Under the pieces are notes generated by a model. It did not search any database. It worked only from the letters and a program-made list of their open reading frames with translations, and was not told the DNA's origin. This document shows, piece after piece, positions 57,875-64,000 of a stretch of DNA of 64,000 nt (positions are counted from its first letter, which is position 1; each line of letters opens with the position of its first letter). The stretch spans positions 41,512 to 105,511 of the forward strand of contig NW_025955108.1 in the NCBI RefSeq assembly GCF_022376445.1. Reading direction: 5' to 3'. Both the position numbers and the translations under genes were made by a program. This DNA is from Fomitopsis serialis (Eukaryota; Basidiomycota; Agaricomycetes; Polyporales; Fomitopsidaceae).

Positions 57875-59567
57875 TCATACAGCATCACCTATCAATCTGG
57901 CTGGAGTCTCCACCCAGCTTCTCCATGCCTCTGCAAATGCCACCAGCTCCGCACCCTCAACAACCCTATGATCAGCACTCCAACTGATACCTATCTTCAA
58001 CCGCCGTGCGCCACCCTCGAAGCGGTCCACATCCCAAACCCACTTCGCGCGACCGACCGCCATGATAGCGACACCTCCGCCCGGAACGAGTACTGGCGAT
58101 GCCGAGTCAACATCCCCTACACCGCCTACGTTGGACACAGTTATGGTCCCTCCGCGCTTCGGCATCTCCGCGGGTGTCAAGGCGCAGGGGACTTGGCGGC
58201 CGAGATGGGCAAGGTGCTTCAGTCGAGAAGCGATGTCGTACACGGTCGCTCGGTCGACAGCCTGGAGGGTCGGGGTGTACAAGCCTGTCGGAGTGGACAG
58301 TGCGATGCTGATGTCCGCATGCGAGCGGACGGTCAGAGTCGGCTTGGCGGATGGAGAGTTGGATGGTGTCAGCGACGAGCGGAAGAGGGGCCACTCGTGC
58401 ATTGTCTTGGAGAGCGTCTTCAGTAGGAAGGGCAAGTACGTGAGCCGTGTGTAATGCGCAGAGTCGGGTACCGTCGGTGCGTCAGGGGGTGGAAGGAAAG
58501 ATGCGGGTGAAATGATGGACGAAGGGTGCTTAGAGACGGGCTCGGACGGGCGGTAATGAGGCGGGATATGCGAATTTAAGATGGGCAGGATGTGGTACAG
58601 TTCCGTCAGGTCCAGCGTCGTCGAGAAACTATCGCGATGAGTATTATCGCCTCGATGTCCACAACGCAACGGACCAAACTCACCTGAACTGAGGGATTTC
58701 TAAACTCTGCTACTCTTAGTATTATCCACATGACGCAGACGTTATTGGCGCTTACCTTCGTCATGGCCTTCCACATATTGAGCCTGGTCCTTCCCAGCTC
58801 AACAATCGTCTCGCCTTCCGACACGCGGGTCTCTTGTGGTCCAGGCGGAGGCGAACCGCTTGTTGTTGATTGGGACAGGTGACTATCGATATCTTGTTTC
58901 TCTATCCGGCCACCCTTTCCACTCCCTGGAGCCAGGATCGCCAGGTCGACACCTTTCTGTCGTGCATAGTGACGTACAGAAGGTGTAGCGAGAACATTGG
59001 CAGCCTGTTCAGGAGACGTGCCAGTTTCCGCGCTAGCACGAGGATCAAGAGGGTGGAGTTTGCTCTTCAAAGCCCGTGGATGCTCTTCGATGTGCGGCTC
59101 GAGTGTCGGTGTCGGTTCCGGGGCAGGCGGTGCCGGTGCAGGAGACTCTTCGGGGGCATCAGTATGGTCGCTCCCGTCCTCCGCCTCGACTTCGATCATA
59201 CAGAGTCCCGCGCCAACCTTGGCCACCTCGCCCTCTCTGACGAGGAGTTCCTTGACTACGCCCTCGAATGGGCTGGTGATCTCGACGCTAGCCTTGTCAC
59301 TCTGCACCTCGCATAGTGGGTCGAAGGCCTGTATAGAGCTCGAAGGCTTAACGCTCCTGTGCAAACCGCAGCCAGCCTGTCAGCGCGAAGACACTGAAGG
59401 CGATCGGGGACGTACCATCGGATGACCTCGCACTCCGTGATCCCTTCACCGATGTCGGCGAGTTTGAACTCTTTGAGGAGCTTCCGCTGAGCTTGCAGGA
59501 CGCAACATGTGTGGAAACGAGAGATGAGACTGGCCGATCGAGGGCGAATAAGCTGCAGTGTGAACAT
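57875..59567 (-). CDS. DBT: Dihydrolipoyl transacylase, E2 of branched-chain 2-oxoacid dehydrogenase
   Basis: Exons on the minus strand are 59416-59567, 58756-59356, 58684-58709 and 57875-58628. They total 1533 nt (510 residues) with all phases closing. The N-terminus ([20 protein letters not shown]) looks like a mitochondrial presequence. A lipoyl domain follows, with [16 protein letters not shown] and the lipoyl-Lys context [12 protein letters not shown], then an Ala/Pro linker, a peripheral-subunit-binding domain ([32 protein letters not shown]) and the catalytic acyltransferase domain with [11 protein letters not shown] and [15 protein letters not shown]. The enzyme transfers branched acyl groups from lipoyl to CoA in valine, leucine and isoleucine catabolism in the mitochondrial matrix. 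The usual DHRxxDG active-site motif here reads DHRVVEG. The gene is divergent from YL1 with 223 bp between the start codons. Confidence 0.88.
58684..58709 (-). other. DBT: 26-nt microexon of the E2 gene
   Basis: The exon begins CAGAGTTTAG and ends AGTTCAG, preceded by AG and followed by GTGAGT. Including it gives [20 protein letters not shown] across the junctions, which matches the expected family pattern (…IPxFxYSTTLDL…). Leaving it out breaks the frame. Confidence 0.8.
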
Positions 59568-59790
59568 AGAGGCAGCGACGCGAAGCCTGAGGTGGCTGTG
59601 GACTGGAGAGGCGGGCCATGGCGGTCATGCTGGGTGGTCATGCATGCGCGGGGAAGACGGCGCGATCGAGCGCCTCAGAGTCCGGTGTTCGTCAACGCGC
59701 GTGTCTCACGCGCCTCTCCTCTTCAAGCTCCCGCCACTCGCGCGGTCCTCCTCGCATCCCTGCAGCAGTACTACTTACAACGCGCTGATC
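59568..59790. promoter_or_regulatory. Bidirectional promoter region, E2 gene / YL1 gene
   Basis: The 223 bp between two divergent start codons must hold both promoters. The sequence is CpG-containing and GC-moderate. I could not identify a TATA box or a specific factor site. Confidence 0.55.
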
Positions 59791-61554
59791 ATGGCAGAAC
59801 ACGATGACTCGCTCGTCATGCGCAGGCCAAAGCGGAGCACTGCTGGTAACAGGTCAGATAGCATCGTGCTTCATGCTCAGCATCACAATCTTAACAACAT
59901 CGCAGGATGGAGGCGGCTTTGGCTGAATTTCGCGCGGAAGATGTTGGCGTAGACGTGGAAGAAGACGTTGACTTTGTCGTTGAGAAAGGTGAGCATACTC
60001 GCGCCGTACGATATTCGCCGCTCATGGAACGCTCGCCTCTCAAGCGTAGACGAACAGGATGCCTTTGGTTCTGACTTCGAGAGCACCGACGAAGAGGAGG
60101 CTCAAGAGGACACCAATGGTTTGGAGGAGAGGAAGGCTTGGGAGGATGAAAGACGGTCTCGCAAGGTAGCTCGTCCGTCATGTCGCACGTTTGACCACTC
60201 ATACTCCCGTAGACCGCTCGTTCCAAATTGGACAGGGTAACTGCCGCCGCGCATGCGCGCCACAAGGCCACTTTCAATCCGCAGCTGGAATACCAGCAGA
60301 CGAGGGAACGTGACGGTAGCAAAGTGAAGAGGAGGGTGTCCATGGGTTCGGTCATCGACGCGGAAACGGGAGAAGTTGTAGAGGGGACTAAGAGACATAG
60401 TCGGAGATCGCACACGATGCAGAATACATCAGAGACTGCCAGCCGCATGAAAGACGCAGAAGTGAAGAAGGTATGCCTCAGCGTATCTGAGGGGGCAGCA
60501 ATGCATAAGCTGATACGTCTGTAGTCTACAGTACCAAAGAAAGCAAAGACCCCCGAACGACTGCCGACTCAACGTGAGCTCATCGAGCGTGCGCTGAAGA
60601 TGGAGGAAGGCAACATCAAAGAACATCGCGAGTATCTCAGCACGGAAGAAGAGAAGCGCAAGAAAGCGCGTCTCGTGCGCACCGCCGTGCAGGGACCTCT
60701 CCTGCGGTGGATCAGCAAAGCGGAAGAGGTCACCGTGCGAGTCGAGCCTCCGCCCCCCGCACCGCCGTCATACACATATGCCCATGCTGCATATCCGTAC
60801 TACCCGCCGCCGCCGCCGCCTCCTCCACAGAGTACGCGCTCGCCGGCGTCGAATGCTGCACCAAGATCGTACTTACATGTGTCAGCTTCATATCATGCCG
60901 ACCTCCAGAAATCTGATCCTTCGGCTACTCCCCAGTCACAACCTCAATATCCTACGTACTCTGCGGACTACCACACACAATATTCACCGCCGGCTCCGTC
61001 TCATCCGCAGGCTCCATCCTCTGCACCATACACACATCCGGCCTCGCAATATGCTTCTCATCCAGAGCCCCAACAAACGCCTTCGACATCGTACTCGCAG
61101 TCGGCTCAGTATACACACCCGTACTACTACTACCATCAGCAATATGCGCAGCCACAAGTGGCCCCTAGCCCCGCGGAGCCCATAGAGCGGACAGAAAAGG
61201 TCACGAAGAACTACGTCATACATGAGCTGTCGCAGCAAGAGAAACAGCGCCCTCCGTGGCACTCGACCATGAAGGTGATGTTCGGGGACCATGTCAAATG
61301 GGAAGAGCTGAGGGTATATACGTCGAAAGGGAGACCTTTATGTGCGCGCGTCTCTTCCTTCGCCGACACGACATATTGCTCACAGACACACAGCTCGACC
61401 TGTGCTACGCTGTCCAATCACTGGGAAGGTGGCGATTTACCGCGACCCTCGAACGAACGTGCCGTTTGCAGACGTTGCTGCGTATGAGACGTTGACCAAG
61501 GTCCTGGAGCACGAGTACGTATGGAACGACAGCCTAGGCTGTTATGTTGGCTAG
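59791..61554 (+). CDS. VPS72: YL1/Swc2 (VPS72) subunit of the SWR1 chromatin remodeller
   Basis: Exons are 59791-59852, 59906-59988, 60050-60165, 60213-60470, 60525-61341 and 61394-61554. They total 1497 nt (498 residues), with every phase agreeing. The N-terminus has RRPKRSTAGNRMEAALAEF and the acidic DFESTDEEEAQED expected for H2A.Z-H2B binding, then SKLDRVTAAAHARHKATFNP. The middle is Pro/Tyr/Gln-rich low complexity (about 60750-61170), longer than in many relatives. The C-terminal YL1_C domain has SRPVLRCPITGKVAIYRDPR and NVPFADVAAYETL. The protein helps the SWR1 complex exchange H2A for H2A.Z in nucleosomes, in the nucleus. All exon borders are GT-AG and short, as normal for the organism. 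Confidence 0.9.
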
Positions 61555-61861
61555 GGCTTGTCGCTGGCGTTGCGTTTCTCCGCTGTTGAAATGCGTACAT
61601 GCAGCACATCTATTGGTCGATTTTCTTCTGTTGTGATGCTATCCTGATTCCTGAATCCATTGAACACGGCTTATTCACAGAACAGCGGTCGTTGAGTACG
61701 TTGAGTTGACGTTGAGTCTGTCGGCGTCGACGTCACGTACCACGTGACTTACAGAGTCGCGTCGCGTCGCGAGTCCCGACGCCGACGCCAACATTCTTAG
61801 CTCTTTCCCACAAATACTCTCTACCGGAACTCTTCTACCTGCTCTCAACTCGCGATAGAAT
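61555..61861. other. Intergenic region upstream of MSH4
   Basis: It contains the YL1 3' end and the MSH4 promoter. A GC-rich stretch around 61720-61790 has repeated GTCGCGTCGCG- and GACGTCACGTACCACGTGAC-like motifs, the latter including a CACGTG palindrome. Confidence 0.5.
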
Positions 61862-64000
61862 ATGTCTGAACAACTGCAGCTCACCACGGCCTGGAACTCA
61901 TCTTCCCGCCCAGCAACGGGTATGTCCCGACCATGGACCGCTCAGTCACGTACAGGTACTGGACGCCCTCAAACTGCTGTATCCTCCCGTCATGAGGCGA
62001 GCTACGTGGTGTCTGTGCTCGAAGGTCGAGGTGTCGCCCGGGAAGTCGGTATTGCTGCCCTCGAGAAGGATACGGGTAGGGTGTCGTTGATACAGGTCCG
62101 TGGGTGAAGACCACGAAGATGGGCGACAGCTTATGCGCTCTCCTAGCTCGCAGATAGCCCGACCTATATCAAGACTTTACATCAACTCCATTTGCATTCA
62201 CCGTCGCTCATACTTGTTCCTGATACGTTCTTGTCGATGTCGGACGTCTCGTTGGCCTCGGGTGGGAAGAAACCGTCAACGACGTCTGTCCTCGTACAGT
62301 GCATGATGGAGGAGTTCGACGTACCGATTGAACCTGTACAGAGGAAGTACTGGAACGAAACTGCCGGTAGGTTCACTGGCTCTACGTACTGTTCTGAATG
62401 GCTGATGGCTCCAGGTCTCGACTTCATCACACAACTCATTGTGGAGGGTGACGAGAGGGCTGGCACGATCGTCGCAGCTTCCACCAAGTGAGTATATGCG
62501 CCCGATCTCGATCAAATTCGGTCCTCTAATTCAGCGAGTAGGTACTATGCACTCTCCGCAGCCAGTGCGCTGTTCAAGCATGCTGAATCAAGGCTTAATA
62601 TACGTTTCGCTTCGGCCTCGTTGCTCATTCGCTTTGGGCAAGCGGATGGCACGATGATGATTGATCCAGAGACATCTCGTAACTTGGAGCTTGTCGGCAA
62701 TATGTCTAGCAAGAAGTCCACTCACTCACTCTTCGGGTACTCTCATAGCATGGCATTCTAAGTCTTCGACTGATGACTTGAAAACATCAGACTGATGAAC
62801 CATACGTACACGGCAATGGGGGCTCGGCTGCTACGAGTCAATATTCTTGCTCCGAACACTGGTGCGTCCACTCAGAGCATTTAGACAGACTCTGACATGG
62901 ATTCCTGCAGTGCAAGGATCGATTGAAGCGCGTCTGGACGCTGTAGAAGGTTTTCGATCATGTTCCACCTATGAACTTTCTTGATCTATCACCTGTAGAG
63001 CTGGTGCAAAACGAAGATCGCTTCAATGAAGTCAAGAATGCGCTGAAAGCCTTGAACAAGATGGACTTTGACAAGTTGATCTGCTCGGTGCGTCTCACTT
63101 ACTATCTGAGCGACGCAATGATTATGACACGCCAGTAGCTCGCTGCGTCCGAAGCACGGGAAAGCGACACTGCAAAACCAGCAGCGGCTCGTGTATCACA
63201 GATGCTGAATCTCCGAAACATCGTAAAAACCATGCCTCTTCTGTCTCGAGCCCTAGGAGGCTGCCGTTCTCAGTTACTGAGCGTCATTGCGGAGGTGCGG
63301 CGCATGTATCTTTTGCTTTCTGTCTGCCAGACACCGACCGGTATTGCGCGCCTTCGAACAGATGGTATCAGATGAACGGCTGGCGAAGATCGAGAGGCTA
63401 GTCACGGATAGCTTAAACGAAGCGGCTACCCCAGCAAAGGTAGCATGATTCCAGTTGATAATGGGATTTATCACTGACGTCGACATAGGCTGGCTTAGGC
63501 GCACTGAACGCTCGCGTCTACGCGGTAAAGGTAGCCATAACAACCCTTTCACGCGAACTAGTAGCTTGAACTCGAATTACTTCGTGCAGGCAAATTGCAA
63601 CCGTCTCCTAGACGTCGCGCGCGAAACCTACAAGAGAATTTGGGAGACATCTTCACCCTGAATCGAGACTTGTCAGAACGTCACAATCTTCCGCTCAGTC
63701 TGGTCTATCAGGACACCGGATTTGTATTCGCGCTCAAGAAGAACGAACTTGAAGGCGAGCTGCCAAAAGGGTTCATCAATGTCACCATCCAGAAAGGGCG
63801 GTGGCTTTTTTCGAGCATTGAGATGGTAAGCGAACAGCCTTCCTTTCGATTTATCCTCCGTTTCCGACGCCCGGTGTTCACAGAAAAAGCGTAATGCGCG
63901 AATGAAGGACGCTTTGGACGAATCACTCATCCTGAGCAACAAGTATGTTCATCAATATTCAAGTTGTTCAACCGCATATGATCACTCACCATTCGATTCA
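61862..64000 (+). CDS. MSH4: MSH4, meiotic MutS homologue (5' part, possibly frameshifted)
   Basis: Exons recognised with agreeing phases are 61862-62095, 62147-62366, 62415-62487, 62542-62736, 62791-62861, 62911-62949, 62999-63087, 63139-63294, 63362-63439, 63489-63530, 63590-63835 and 63884-63942, and the gene then leaves the window. Diagnostic parts are SYVVSVLEGRGVAREVGIAA, LADSPTYIKTLHQLHLHSPS, NETAGLDFITQLIVEGDERA, LMNHTYTAMGARLLRVNILA and LEGELPKGFINVTIQKGRW (connector, lever and clamp regions). The ATPase domain lies beyond 64000. MSH4 pairs with MSH5 as a clamp stabilising crossover intermediates in meiosis. In exon 63590-63835 the frame slips near 63631: NRLLDVARETYK and ENLGDIFTLNRDLSE are one base out of register. 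This is a real frameshift or a sequence error. Confidence 0.82.

Noticed and set aside
58870..59425. Plus-strand open frames across the E2 gene
   Set aside because: They are antisense shadows of the lipoyl and linker coding region, whose exon model closes exactly on the minus strand.

Overview
This is nuclear DNA of a filamentous basidiomycete, most likely an Agaricomycete. Genes are cut by many 45-70 bp GT-AG introns. Three conserved eukaryotic genes sit at the right end. The rest holds mobile-element families characteristic of basidiomycetes: Plavaka, KDZ with a TET/JBP dioxygenase, LTR elements and a LINE. No bacterial operons, CRISPR arrays or rRNA were seen, and I recognised no tRNA gene.

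Layout. (1) 1-3.6 kb: a broken Plavaka transposase, an old repeat and an unrecognised minus-strand gene. (2) 3.6-32.7 kb: an AT-rich, CpG-poor, almost gene-free block built from nested copies of one undescribed-looking repeat family, here called E1-E6. Three copies are full length: E2 9291-15254, E3 19105-25470 and E4 27478-32743. The family codes for nothing I can support, has fixed dissimilar ends and carries CpG-rich palindromes inside. A solo LTR, a chromodomain-type retroelement scrap and a small coding fragment are embedded. (3) 25.9-33.2 kb: one multi-exon gene with a PD-(D/E)XK-like domain is split by E4, yet its frame continues if E4 is removed at GT and AG dinucleotides lying in E4's own termini. 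(4) 33.8-38.9 kb: a damaged BET bromodomain gene and GC-rich DNA with a short dispersed repeat. (5) 38.9-44.7 kb: a DUF6532-like gene and a basidiomycete family often found near KDZ elements. (6) 45-54 kb: a probable KDZ element with a frameshifted CxC2-type transposase, two or three hypothetical genes, a TET/JBP 5-methylcytosine dioxygenase gene, GC-rich minisatellites and CCGGCC-rich flanks. (7) 54-57.4 kb: a repetitive Ser/Thr-rich reading frame, an LTR and a 5'-truncated LINE with a 15-16 bp target duplication. (8) 57.9-64 kb: host genes for mitochondrial branched-chain 2-oxoacid dehydrogenase E2 (minus), then Swc2/VPS72 (YL1) and MSH4 (plus).

Functional picture. The right end is ordinary core genome, and exon lengths of the E2 and YL1 models close in frame. 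The rest is transposon territory. The CpG-to-TpG/CpA decay between repeat copies points to cytosine methylation, and the TET/JBP gene in the KDZ element encodes an enzyme class acting on methylated cytosine. The least explained material is the E family: its palindromes keep CpGs while the surrounding DNA has lost them, and one copy appears to behave as a giant intron.
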